Program-made: the position numbers and the translations under genes
Notes under the pieces: generated by a model
Seen by the model: only the letters and a program-made list of their open reading frames with translations
The model's database searches: none
Told to the model about the DNA's origin: nothing
In this document: positions 1 to 6,954 of the stretch, piece by piece
How positions within the stretch are numbered: the stretch's first letter is position 1
Layout of the letters: the number at the start of each line of letters is the position of its first letter
Origin: a virus
Length of the DNA stretch: 23,144 nt
IMG/VR virus record: IMGVR_UViG_3300028809_000070
Span: 1-23,144 of that record
Reading direction: 5' to 3' (one strand)

Positions 1-223
1 CAGCGCGTTGGTTGAGCTCGCGTCGCACCAGCATGGCGTGCCGATTGATGATGCCCAGCTCGTGGGCGTTGGCCGGGCGCGCGTCGCCCGCTCGGTCCAC
101 GCCGCCAGTGCACACATTGCGGTCGTAGGCCTCGCAGCGCTCGTGGTACTCCTTGGCCAACGGCAGGAGCTGGCCCTCACGCTCCCACTCGTAAAACTCT
201 CGAGACTCGAACGCGGTAGTCAT
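1..223 (-). CDS. hypothetical phage protein, C-terminus cut by window edge
   Basis: An ATG at 223 opens a frame that runs without stop to the window edge, giving about 74 visible residues beginning MTTAFESREFYEWEREGQ. The visible part is charged and mostly helical in character, with two cysteines (ERCEAYDRNVC) and no membrane segment or motif I recognise. It lies 2 bases downstream of the stop of the 226-885 gene on the same strand, so it is most likely the next gene of the early operon. Function unknown. The missing C-terminus prevents a family call. Confidence 0.6.
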   Translation of the reverse strand, partial: MTTAFESREFYEWEREGQLLPLAKEYHERCEAYDRNVCTGGVDRAGDARPANAHELGIINRHAMLVRRELNQRA

Positions 224-225
224 GA

Positions 226-885
226 TCAGGTCTTTTCCATCTCGTCCATCGCGGCCACGTGCAGCGCGCGCTGGTAGGCGGTGTGGCCCATCACGTCGAC
301 GGGCACGCCAGCCAGCGCGAACGTCTCGTTGTACTTGACCATGCCATGCTTGCCGATAAATTCGCGCCCCCGCGTGATGTGCTGGAAGGGCGTCACGACG
401 GTTTCGCCGCCTTCATCCGCGGCAGGCTCGGGCTTCTTGTCGCCGTTGAGCGTTTCCGCGCCCTCTGCGGGGGCTGCCGCCGCATTGGCAGGCTGGTCGA
501 AGGGGTTGGCACCCTGCGTGCCTTCGGGCTGCACCTGGCCGGTTTGCTGCGCCTTGGCGAGTTCTGCGGCAGCCTCTTGAGCGGCCTTCTCGTCGGCTTC
601 GATCTCGGCCTTGGTGCGGCGCTTGCGCTTCGTCGGCTCGGGGGTGCCGGCGGCCTGCTGCGCGGGAGATTGCTCGGGGAGCGGGGCCGGGCCGGTAGCC
701 GTCGTGCCGTCCGTGTAGACCTTGGTCTCGATGCCCGCGCTGGCGGTGTCCTCGCCCGTGTCGAGCGTCGGGAATTTGAGGGCGTCAGCCGGCAGGCGGA
801 GCGTCAGCTCCTGACCGCTGGAGTACTTGTCGGCCCAGTGCAGGAATTGCTTGAGGTCGTCGATCGAGTCGAATGAGAGGTTCAT
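226..885 (-). CDS. hypothetical protein with basic KRKRR patch and Ala/Pro-rich linker
   Basis: The start is placed at the ATG at 885 (MNLSFDSIDDLKQFLHW), because residues upstream of it in the same frame look non-coding and run into the gap before the 912-1181 gene. The 219-residue product has three parts. The first is a short N-terminal domain (about 1-45). The second is a low-complexity Ala/Pro/Gln-rich middle with a basic patch KRKRRTKAEIEADE (about 88-101) and an ANPFDQP motif. The third is a compact C-terminal piece (about 163-219, TPFQHITRGREFIGKHG). The basic patch could contact nucleic acid, but that is inference. It sits in the replication operon between a putative HTH protein and another hypothetical gene. 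No enzyme motif seen. Confidence 0.65.
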   Translation of the reverse strand: MNLSFDSIDDLKQFLHWADKYSSGQELTLRLPADALKFPTLDTGEDTASAGIETKVYTDGTTATGPAPLPEQSPAQQAAGTPEPTKRKRRTKAEIEADEKAAQEAAAELAKAQQTGQVQPEGTQGANPFDQPANAAAAPAEGAETLNGDKKPEPAADEGGETVVTPFQHITRGREFIGKHGMVKYNETFALAGVPVDVMGHTAYQRALHVAAMDEMEKT

Positions 886-911
886 GGTTGAGGTCTTCAG
901 GTGGTGGAAAT

Positions 912-1181
912 TCAGGCGGCCACGGCACGCTCGGCGCGCGTGGCTTGCAGGCGGCGCGTCACGACGAGCCGGCGGCGGCAATTCTCTTCGTCGGCGCGCA
1001 CGGCTGCGATGAGCTGCAGCATGCGGGGCGCCGACAGCGCGCTCGTGTTGCGCACCGTGTAGATGGCTCGCGAGCTGGTATTGAGCAGCTTGGCCGACTC
1101 GGCGATGCCGAGTGCGTCCGTGAGGTCTTTCACGCTCAGCAGCTCCAGCGAGCAGGACGTGAAGTCGAGGGTTTCGGTCAT
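912..1181 (-). CDS. small putative helix-turn-helix DNA-binding protein
   Basis: An 89-residue protein from the ATG at 1181. The segment SVKDLTDALGIAESAKLL followed by NTSSRAIYTVRN (about residues 16-45) reads like a helix-turn-helix, and the C-terminus is Arg-rich (CRRRLVVTRR). The size and basic tail would suit a Cro-like or other small phage regulator. That role is inferred from pattern only and no family was recognised. It is first gene after a clear promoter at 1214-1242, so it can be expressed independently of the polymerase gene upstream. The 226-885 gene follows after 26 bases. A regulator of the nearby palindromic promoters is possible but unproven. Confidence 0.55.
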   Translation of the reverse strand: MTETLDFTSCSLELLSVKDLTDALGIAESAKLLNTSSRAIYTVRNTSALSAPRMLQLIAAVRADEENCRRRLVVTRRLQATRAERAVAA

Positions 1182-1213
1182 GGTTGGTTCCGTGTCAGCG
1201 TTAGCATTCGCTC

Positions 1214-1242
1214 AGTATGCCGGTTTGTCAATCGGGTGTCAA
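1214..1242 (-). promoter_or_regulatory. sigma70-type promoter for the 1181 gene
   Basis: Read on the minus strand, a perfect -35 TTGACA (1237-1242) is separated by 17 bases from CATACT (1214-1219), about 35 bases upstream of the ATG at 1181. It would drive the HTH-like gene and the two genes after it. Confidence 0.7.
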
Positions 1243-1245
1243 CGA

Positions 1246-1265
1246 TTTGTCGTTTACGCAACAAA
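1246..1265. promoter_or_regulatory. operator-like inverted repeat upstream of -35
   Basis: TTTGTCG (1246-1252) and CAACAAA (1259-1265) form 7-base arms with one mismatch, 4 bases upstream of the -35 box of the 1214-1242 promoter. They also overlap the stop codon of the 46-residue gene. The position suits an activator or repressor site. The short arms make chance possible. Confidence 0.25.
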
Positions 1266-1394
1266 CCACGTGTATCCGAGGGCGACCCAACTGCACGCCA
1301 TACACGCCCAGCCACACCAACGGGCGATGCGCGGCGGTAGGCTGCGCGCAAAGTAGACCGCGGAGAGGACTAGCCAGAAACCGACCGTGCTCAC
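1254..1394 (-). CDS. 46-residue small membrane protein, two predicted TM helices
   Basis: A GTG at 1394 overlaps the TGA stop of the upstream 1391-1600 gene by 4 bases (GTGA), and a GGAGA Shine-Dalgarno sits 8 bases before it. The frame ends at TAA (1254-1256). The product begins MSTVGFWLVLSAVYFARSL and ends in a second hydrophobic stretch, MACSWVALGYTWFVA. A short basic connector (PPRIARW) separates the two. Size and topology resemble small phage inner-membrane proteins (superinfection exclusion, holin-like or host-takeover peptides). No family is recognised, so the role is open. The overlap, the ribosome site and the uninterrupted hydrophobic pattern are the reasons to call it. Confidence 0.55.
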   Translation of the reverse strand: MSTVGFWLVLSAVYFARSLPPRIARWCGWACMACSWVALGYTWFVA

Positions 1395-1600
1395 GATGGT
1401 GTCTCCATGCCTAACGCTACGAGCGCGGCCTTGTGCATGATGAACACCTCCTTGAACAGCTTGCCCTCCCAGCTGCTAAAGGGCCAGAGACACGCACCCT
1501 CTAGGGTTTCACCACGCGCAGCTGCGCGCTTGGCCTGAAGGTGCACCGTGTCGGGGTTTGTGCGGGGCGGCTTGCGCCCTTGGATGGTGTCGATGTTCAC
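1391..1600 (-). CDS. small hypothetical protein directly after the polymerase gene
   Basis: A GTG start at 1600 follows the polymerase TAA with no gap, and a strong purine-rich ribosome site (GGAGGAAGGA) lies just upstream inside the polymerase C-terminal codons, which suggests translational coupling. The 69-residue product (MNIDTIQGRKPPRTNPDTV...) is basic at its N-terminus. It contains WPFSSWEGKLFKEVF near the middle and has no membrane segment or known motif. It may be a small accessory factor of the replication operon, but nothing in the sequence states a function. Confidence 0.65.
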   Translation of the reverse strand: MNIDTIQGRKPPRTNPDTVHLQAKRAAARGETLEGACLWPFSSWEGKLFKEVFIMHKAALVALGMETPS

Positions 1601-3565
1601 TTAGTCCTTCCTCCATCGGTTGTTGACGTAGCCGGCGGCGTCCAGCGGCAGGCCGGGGCACCATGCGGGATTCATGCGAAAGCGGGCGATGAGCTGCTCG
1701 AGCCGCAGCTCGGCGCGTTCGGTTGGTACCTCCAGGATGAGCTGGTCGTAGACGTGGTGCACGATGTCTTCGACGCGGCCGACGTCCACCATTGCCTCCC
1801 AGAACAGGTCGCGGGCGAGGCCCTGCGTCTGGTTGTTCGACAGGATCTTGCGGTCCAGCGTTTCGACATAGCCCTCGGGCTTGTCGTAGACCGCCGTGGG
1901 CACGCTCGCACCGGGTTCCAGCGACAGGCGCGCGTTGTGGTAGCTGATGGTGCGGCCCGAGGGCAGCTCCATGCGCAGCGCGCGGTCGTCGCGGATGAAG
2001 GTCGCCTTCGTGCACTCGCCACGGCCGATGGGCACGTCGACCGGGCGGCCCGGCGTGTCTAGTGCGATGAGCGCTGCGTACTCCAGCATGGCCCACCAGC
2101 GCTCGAAGGCGGGGTGCGCCTCGCGGAACTTCCACACGATGCGCTCGGCTTCTTCGGGCTCCACGTAGACGCCATAGTTCGCAGCCATCGAGGTGAAGGC
2201 GCCCACACCGCCACCGAAGCCCAGCGACAGGCGCACGACCTTGCCGACCTGGCGCTGGTCCTTGTCCACGGCCTCGTAGGGCACGCCGAAGATGTTGGCA
2301 GCTTCGACCTTGTAGCCGTCCACCCCGGACTCGATCTCGACCAGCATGGGCTCGTCGTTCGCGAGCCAGGGCACCTTGCGCGTCTCGATGCCTGTCAGGT
2401 CGACGTCCACCAACACGTGCCCGGGGCGCGTAGCGCAGAACAGCGAACGCTGCGCATCGGCCAGTGCGGCCAGGATGGGCCCGTGGCCCGGGCGTGACAG
2501 GAACTCGACATCGCGACGCTTCGCTGCGTCCAGGAAGGCTTCGCACAGTTCGGCCGACTTGCCGGGGCGCGGCCGCGCGACGTTCAGTGTCTGCGCGCCG
2601 CCGGCACCGCGCGCGGTGGATCGGCCCGACAGCGCGCCGTGCCATACGGTCGAATGCTGCAGCCGGTTGTTCACGTGTGCGCGCAGGATGGCCGCCGACT
2701 TCTTCGGTGCTCGGGATGCGTCCAGGCGCAGCGACAGCAGCTCGCGCAGGTCGGACGGCAGATCTTCGCGCAGCACCAGCTTTTTTAGCGCCTCCTTGCT
2801 CGCGTCGTCCACCTCGGTGCCGAAGTCCCGGGCGAACTCCTTGATCTTGGCGATCTCGGTTGCGGCCAGCACGCCGCCGCCGGTGAGCACGGCCACCTGG
2901 TAGTCGATCTGGGCTTCGGCCAGCTGCTTCATTTCCTCCATGGCCGCAGCGCCCTCGACGTCCACGCCGAAACCGCGCGCGTTGATCTCCATGTCCAGCT
3001 CGAAGAAGCGCTGCTCGCGCGCCGGCAGCGGCTGCGTGGCGTTCCACAGGCCGACCATGGCGTCGGTGTCGATGATGGCGTACTTGAAGGTCCGGGCGAA
3101 CTCGTCAGGGTGATCGGCGATGGTCCATTCGGGATGCTTGGCGATCTGCTTCATCACCTCGCCGCCCTCGGCGTCTTTCTGCACCGGCAGGCCCATCGCG
3201 GCGCACGCGCCGGCCAGCGAGCCCGGCAAGCCGTTGTAGCGAGCGCGCGCGGCGCTGCAGCGCACCTGCGACGGCTTCAGACGCGGAAGCTCGGAATGAT
3301 CGCGGCAAAGAATCTCGTTCCAGATATGGAAGTCGAAGGGCATATTGTGTGCGATCACAATGCCGCCGGCCGCGATGTGGGCCACCACGTCGCCCGGGAC
3401 GGGCTGCTCCTCGATCCAGATGTCGGTCGCGACCATGTCCGGCAGGCGGTAGGTAAAGCAGTAGGCGCGCGTCGTCGGGTCGACAAGGTATTTGCCGAGC
3501 CCTTCGGCGGGCAGGTCCGTTTTCGAGGTGGTCTCGAAGTCGAGGAAAAGGAGCGGTTCATTCAT
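1601..3565 (-). CDS. family A DNA polymerase with 3'-5' exonuclease domain
   Basis: This 654-residue protein is the phage replicative polymerase. The N-terminal DnaQ-like proofreading domain shows LDFETTSKTDL (D9, E11), and a later exonuclease Asp is likely in YAIIDTDAMVG. Polymerase motif A is VDVDLTGIETR (about 386-398). Motif B is RQVGKVVRLSLGFGGG (about 436-452), keeping the Arg and Lys of the O-helix. Motif C is VYDQLILEV (about 605), where the usual HDE is YDQ but the catalytic Asp is kept. There is no 5'-nuclease domain, as is normal for phage members. Start is the ATG at 3565 (MNEPLLFLDFET). Its own extended -10 promoter lies at 3591-3599. The gene acts with the primase/helicase, DEAH helicase and ssDNA-binding protein in this window. 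Confidence 0.95.
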   Translation of the reverse strand: MNEPLLFLDFETTSKTDLPAEGLGKYLVDPTTRAYCFTYRLPDMVATDIWIEEQPVPGDVVAHIAAGGIVIAHNMPFDFHIWNEILCRDHSELPRLKPSQVRCSAARARYNGLPGSLAGACAAMGLPVQKDAEGGEVMKQIAKHPEWTIADHPDEFARTFKYAIIDTDAMVGLWNATQPLPAREQRFFELDMEINARGFGVDVEGAAAMEEMKQLAEAQIDYQVAVLTGGGVLAATEIAKIKEFARDFGTEVDDASKEALKKLVLREDLPSDLRELLSLRLDASRAPKKSAAILRAHVNNRLQHSTVWHGALSGRSTARGAGGAQTLNVARPRPGKSAELCEAFLDAAKRRDVEFLSRPGHGPILAALADAQRSLFCATRPGHVLVDVDLTGIETRKVPWLANDEPMLVEIESGVDGYKVEAANIFGVPYEAVDKDQRQVGKVVRLSLGFGGGVGAFTSMAANYGVYVEPEEAERIVWKFREAHPAFERWWAMLEYAALIALDTPGRPVDVPIGRGECTKATFIRDDRALRMELPSGRTISYHNARLSLEPGASVPTAVYDKPEGYVETLDRKILSNNQTQGLARDLFWEAMVDVGRVEDIVHHVYDQLILEVPTERAELRLEQLIARFRMNPAWCPGLPLDAAGYVNNRWRKD

Positions 3566-3585
3566 TGCGAGCTTAAGAGTTTATT

Positions 3586-3819
3586 TCACGATTGTAGCAG
3601 GATCATGCGCCAATCCGCGCCACGACTTTGTTGCACTCCGCTGGTCACGCGGCTACGGCGGGCCTCAGCAATGGACGCGTGGACCAGCCACCAGACGCCA
3701 TTCGTGTAGCGTGCGTACAGTGGCCGATTTGCGATGCGATGAACCCGATAGACGCCATCGCGCACGGGCTTCACGTTGCTAGGAAACCAGTCGGTAAACT
3801 CATGAGTATTCGGGGTCAT
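3586..3819 (-). CDS. small hypothetical phage protein (WFP/KPVRDGVY type)
   Basis: I chose the ATG at 3819 (MTPNTHEFTDWFPSNVK) over the longer start at 3843, because GGAGG sits 9 bases before it and the overlap with the helicase stop shrinks to 20 bases. The 77-residue product has the pattern DWFPSNVKPVRDGVYRV, then a G-V-W-W core and a WRMILLQS end. This pattern recurs in short uncharacterised phage proteins of Burkholderiales. The spacing of Trp, Gly and Tyr suggests a small beta fold (inference). No catalytic residues are apparent. It is translationally coupled to the helicase and sits just before the polymerase. Confidence 0.65.
   Translation of the reverse strand: MTPNTHEFTDWFPSNVKPVRDGVYRVHRIANRPLYARYTNGVWWLVHASIAEARRSRVTSGVQQSRGADWRMILLQS
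3591..3599 (-). promoter_or_regulatory. extended -10 promoter for the polymerase gene
   Basis: The minus strand reads TGCTACAAT: a TACAAT -10 (3591-3596) with the TG of an extended -10 (3597-3599). I see no good -35. It lies in the last codons of the 3586-3819 gene and would start a leader of about 20 bases. That leader carries CTCTTAAG (3572-3579), also found at the same place in the helicase leader. Confidence 0.5.
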
Positions 3820-5641
3820 AGCGGAATGCCTCCATCTTTCCATCGCGCACGAAGCGCACTTCGGTCAAAAAGACCTGGCCGTCATCCCACTTCGTCAGCG
3901 TGATGTCGACAGGTTTCGGAATCAGCTCGCGCGACAGCAGCACGCGATAGCCCTCGCCCGGCGCCTTGCGGCCGGTGGCGCGCTCATAGAATTTCCGGGC
4001 CATCGCGTAGAACTTGTTGTCAGCGCTAGCCCGGTCGAAGTCCAGGCGCAGCGGGTGCGCGCCGAAGTCGGTGATGAATTTGAAGTTCAGCACGCCGTTG
4101 CCCTCGGGTTCGAGCAGCATGTCGTGCACGGTCAGCGTGCGCACCTGGCGACACACCTCATCGGCCAACACCACGTTCGCCTCGTCGTGGATCTCGTAGG
4201 AGTCGCCCTCGCCGATGCCGCGCTCGGCCACCTCGCGCCGCGTGCGTGCGGTCAGGAAGCCCTGGCGCGGCCGGCCGCACTGGCGGCAGGTCATGTGCTC
4301 AGCGTCGTTCAGGAAGCCGCACGCCGCGGCCTCGGGGTCCATGAGGACCAGCGCGATGCGCAGGTCATATTCGGCCTGCACGGGGTTGTTGATCGGAAAG
4401 CGGATGGCACTGCGCTCGCGGTCGGGTACCGGCGTTCCGTCCTTGCTGCCCTTCTTGAACGGCGAGCGGATCACGGCGTCCGTGCACTCCCACAAGCCAG
4501 CGCGCGAGTCACCCGAGCCGATCTCGGCATTCACTGCCCCATGCCGCACGAAGTTGCCGCCGGCGTCCAGCACCAGCACGTTCTCTTTGCCCGGATAGGG
4601 ACGCAACCCTCTACCCACGATCTGGCGCCACAGCACGAGCGAGCGCGTGGGGCGCAGGCCAACGATGCAGTCGACGAACTTCGCATTGAAACCGGTCGTG
4701 AGCATGGCCACCGACACAACGTGCCGGTGCATCTTCTTCAGGTATTCCTCGACGCCCGTCACGCGCTCGCTCTTTTCGAGTTCGCCGTGAATGGTCACAA
4801 CGGTCTCGCCGGCCTCGCGCAGAGCGCTCTCGATCATCTTCGCGTGCTCGATGTTCACCGCGAACCACATGAAGTGCTTGCGCTCGCGTGCGTTGTCCAG
4901 CGCCACGCGCACGCACTCGCGTGTGACCTTCATCGCCTCCTGGGCTAGCGCGGCCTCGTCGAAATCGCCACCCTTGGTCTTCACGTTGTCGGTGTCGATC
5001 TGCGGAAAGCGGATGGCCGGAGCTACCACGGGCGAGATGTACTCCTCGCGAATCAGCCGATTGAAGTTGCGGCCGGCAGTTAGGTCGTAAACCTTCGTGT
5101 CGAACAGGCCGCACTCGGTCAGCGGCACGACCTTCAGGCCCTTCATCTGGAACGGCGTCGCGGTCAGGGCGATGAAGCGCACTTTCGGGTTCGCCTCGCG
5201 CAAGCCGTTGACGATGGTCTTCCAGGTCTTCAGGTCGATGTTGACGCCGTGCGCCTCGTCAACGATCACATAGTCCTGCTTGCCGAAGCGCTTGACCTGG
5301 CGAAACACCGACTGCGGCGTGCCGATCGTGATCTGCGACAGGCGCTCTTTCATGCCCAGCCCGGCGCAGTAGACGCCCACACGCGCGGCCAGCGCCGTCG
5401 GCAGGTAGCCCATCGCCTCGTCGACGTTTTGCTTGACCAACTCCATCGAGGGCGCGAGGGACATGATGCGCGCACCCGGCTGGAGCTGGCACAGCGCCTC
5501 GATCAGCATCGCGTTGATGAGGGCCTTGCCGCCCGCGGTCACGATGGCCGCGATCGGGTTGGTATTCTCAGCAGCCATGAGCGCGGACAGCAGCGCGTCG
5601 CGCGCTTCGGCCTGATACCAGCGCGGTACGAGTTTAGGCAT
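3800..5641 (-). CDS. superfamily 2 DEAD/DEAH-box helicase
   Basis: A 613-residue ATP-dependent DNA helicase. Visible motifs in order are a Q-motif-like PRWYQAEARDAL (6-17), a variant Walker A TAGGKA (35-40), DEAH Walker B in VIVDEAHG (128-131) and LTATP motif III (159-163). Motif VI is QIVGRGLRPYPGK, followed by VLVLDAGGN. A CxxC pair (MTCRQCGRPRQGFL) in the C-terminal part, with a nearby Cys, may bind zinc. The Walker A lacks the usual Thr/Ser after the Lys, which may reflect a subfamily rather than loss of activity. Start is the ATG at 5641 downstream of a good promoter (5676-5704). It probably unwinds or remodels DNA during phage replication or recombination. Confidence 0.9.
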   Translation of the reverse strand: MPKLVPRWYQAEARDALLSALMAAENTNPIAAIVTAGGKALINAMLIEALCQLQPGARIMSLAPSMELVKQNVDEAMGYLPTALAARVGVYCAGLGMKERLSQITIGTPQSVFRQVKRFGKQDYVIVDEAHGVNIDLKTWKTIVNGLREANPKVRFIALTATPFQMKGLKVVPLTECGLFDTKVYDLTAGRNFNRLIREEYISPVVAPAIRFPQIDTDNVKTKGGDFDEAALAQEAMKVTRECVRVALDNARERKHFMWFAVNIEHAKMIESALREAGETVVTIHGELEKSERVTGVEEYLKKMHRHVVSVAMLTTGFNAKFVDCIVGLRPTRSLVLWRQIVGRGLRPYPGKENVLVLDAGGNFVRHGAVNAEIGSGDSRAGLWECTDAVIRSPFKKGSKDGTPVPDRERSAIRFPINNPVQAEYDLRIALVLMDPEAAACGFLNDAEHMTCRQCGRPRQGFLTARTRREVAERGIGEGDSYEIHDEANVVLADEVCRQVRTLTVHDMLLEPEGNGVLNFKFITDFGAHPLRLDFDRASADNKFYAMARKFYERATGRKAPGEGYRVLLSRELIPKPVDITLTKWDDGQVFLTEVRFVRDGKMEAFRYDPEYS

Positions 5642-5670
5642 ATTCTTTGCGATTACTTAAGAGATTGGAG

Positions 5671-5685
5671 CGCTAATTATAAGCG
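5671..5685. promoter_or_regulatory. palindrome over the helicase -10 box
   Basis: CGCTAATTATAAGCG is a 15-base near-palindrome (6 of 7 arm positions pair) centred on the TATAAT -10 of the helicase promoter. Such a position suits repressor binding, although part of the symmetry comes from the AT-rich -10 itself. Confidence 0.3.
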
Positions 5686-5704
5686 CGCCTCAGTGGCGCT
5701 GCAA
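5676..5704 (-). promoter_or_regulatory. sigma70-type promoter for the helicase gene
   Basis: The minus strand reads TTGCAG (5699-5704), 17 bases, then a perfect TATAAT (5676-5681). It lies in the 70-base gap between the metallopeptidase stop and the helicase ATG. The expected leader is about 28 bases and carries CTCTTAAG (5656-5663). Confidence 0.65.
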
Positions 5705-5711
5705 GGGCGCG

Positions 5712-6287
5712 TCAGCGCCGCTTCGCCAGTTTGTTGATGATCGACTGCACCGTGCGCTCGGGCGCCTCGGCAAGGCGCGAATACCACGGGTCGTCGAACA
5801 CCGGCACGAAGCCCATGCCGAGCAGGTCGCGGAACGTGCGCGGACGCAGCTGGTGCAGCAGGTCGGGATTGGTCACGAACAGCCGGAACATCTCGGCGAA
5901 CCATTCGCCGTCATCGGGGCAGTAGGACGTGAGCGGCGCTTCAGCACACCGCGCGCGCATCTCCAGGCTGAAGTCGCCCCGGTAGCGGTCGCGGCGGGTG
6001 CTGCGCGCCAGGTCGACGTGGTGGCCGAGCTCATGCGCGATCACGCCGTAGGGCGTGCGGTCCACGCTGTGCCCGGGGAACGACCAGGCCATGCCTGCGA
6101 CACCGATGGCCGCGCACTTCTCGACGCAGATGGTGATGCGGTCGGCTCGATAATAGGCGCACACGCCAAAGGGCCAACCGGCGGGCGGCTCTCGCTTCAC
6201 CTCTGGCACCTTCAGCCCATTCGCCTCGCAGAACGTCCACAGCAAGTCCACGCCGCGGTCATACAGCGCCTGCTTCGTCTCGTGCAT
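5712..6287 (-). CDS. HExxH zinc metallopeptidase-like protein
   Basis: A 191-residue protein with the zinc-protease signature in GVIAHELGHHVDLAR (about residues 82-96). The two His and the Glu of HELGH are present. A probable third zinc ligand is the Glu of GEWFAEMFRLFVTNP, about 45 residues later. That layout matches gluzincin-type phage 'putative metallopeptidase' proteins. There is no signal peptide, so it should act in the cytoplasm. The ATG at 6287 overlaps the previous stop by one base (TGATG), so I prefer it to the GTG at 6290. Substrate unknown: it could be a host protein or a small-domain protease used in takeover or defence evasion. Confidence 0.75.
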   Translation of the reverse strand: MHETKQALYDRGVDLLWTFCEANGLKVPEVKREPPAGWPFGVCAYYRADRITICVEKCAAIGVAGMAWSFPGHSVDRTPYGVIAHELGHHVDLARSTRRDRYRGDFSLEMRARCAEAPLTSYCPDDGEWFAEMFRLFVTNPDLLHQLRPRTFRDLLGMGFVPVFDDPWYSRLAEAPERTVQSIINKLAKRR

Positions 6288-6481
6288 CACCGTGGCACCT
6301 CGTTGTGGAAGTAGACCATCGGCTGCGGCGTCAGGTCGACCGCACGCACGCGCCAGATGCTACCGATCCAGGGCTGGCCCGGGATGAGCTCGGCGACGCG
6401 CACGCGCGGGCCGGACTCCAGGGCCAGGACGGCGCGGCCGTTCAGCTCGTAGCGGTGGCCCTGCTGGGCGGGCTTTCTCAT
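6287..6481 (-). CDS. small hypothetical protein
   Basis: The ATG at 6481 overlaps the preceding TGA by 4 bases (ATGA), which decides the start against a longer, low-quality N-terminal extension to 6577. The 64-residue product (MRKPAQQGHRYELNGRAV...) alternates polar and hydrophobic residues like a compact beta barrel: VLALESGPRVRVAELIP, then WIGSIWRVRAVDLTPQPM. It ends HNEVPR and overlaps the metallopeptidase start by one base. No family recognised. Likely translated in step with its neighbours as part of the early unit 5712-7290. Confidence 0.65.
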   Translation of the reverse strand: MRKPAQQGHRYELNGRAVLALESGPRVRVAELIPGQPWIGSIWRVRAVDLTPQPMVYFHNEVPR

Positions 6482-6675
6482 TTGCTTGCGCCTATTGCTT
6501 TCCACGCAGCCCGAGCTTGAACCAGTTGGACTTGTGCGCGCCGCATCTCGGCCTCCGCGAGTTGCAGCGCCTGCCATTGCGGAAATATGTAAGGCACAGC
6601 GCGTTTCAAGTCTCGTGTCTCTTTTCGAGCGCGCTTGACTCCTGCGGCTAGGCGCTTATGGTATGCGGCACTCAC
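6478..6675 (-). CDS. small helical (coiled-coil-like) hypothetical protein
   Basis: A GTG at 6675 overlaps the preceding gene's TGA by 4 bases (GTGA), with AGGTGG a few bases upstream. The longer frame to 6777 runs through the real upstream gene and is rejected. The 65-residue product (MSAAYHKRLAAGVKRARKET) is strongly basic at first. It then has a long Ala/Gln/Glu-rich stretch (QLAEAEMRRAQVQLVQARAA) that looks like an amphipathic helix or coiled coil. No catalytic motif. It may bind nucleic acid or a partner protein (inference). Confidence 0.6.
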   Translation of the reverse strand: MSAAYHKRLAAGVKRARKETRDLKRAVPYIFPQWQALQLAEAEMRRAQVQLVQARAAWKAIGASK

Positions 6676-6947
6676 GCGACCACCTGCGCAGGCTTCGGCA
6701 CGAACGGCCGCGTGTCCGGGTTGGCCAGGAACACCTCCTGGATGATCGCGGCCGGGTAGCCGCGCTCGGTGGGCCAATTCTTTCCCTGCACGGGAACGTC
6801 GACGAACGTAGCCCCGCGGATGCGGCAGACCATGGAGCAGTCCTTGCCCAGACGCTGCAGCAGCGGCAGGGGGACCGGTTGCGCGCAGGTGAGCCAGCGG
6901 CTAGCCTGCTCGACGGTGAAGTACGGGGTTTCGGTGGTGACGGTCAT
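6672..6947 (-). CDS. hypothetical early protein
   Basis: The ATG at 6947 (MTVTTETPYFTVEQASRWL) is preceded by a GAAGGAC ribosome site and begins 7 bases after the upstream stop. A longer frame reaching 7019 overlaps the zinc-binding gene and is not supported. The 91-residue product opens with FTVEQASRWL, an N-terminal helix pattern common in small phage proteins. It continues with a mixed domain containing two Cys (CAQ..., CSMVCRI) and ends in PFVPKPAQVVA. I do not recognise the family. It overlaps the next gene by 4 bases. Confidence 0.6.
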   Translation of the reverse strand: MTVTTETPYFTVEQASRWLTCAQPVPLPLLQRLGKDCSMVCRIRGATFVDVPVQGKNWPTERGYPAAIIQEVFLANPDTRPFVPKPAQVVA

Positions 6948-6954
6948 GGTGGTT

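Noticed and set aside
1509-3047. 512-residue open frame inside the polymerase gene, minus strand
   Set aside because: Arg/Ala/Gly-rich low-complexity translation typical of a shifted frame in GC-rich DNA. The polymerase frame carries all family motifs.
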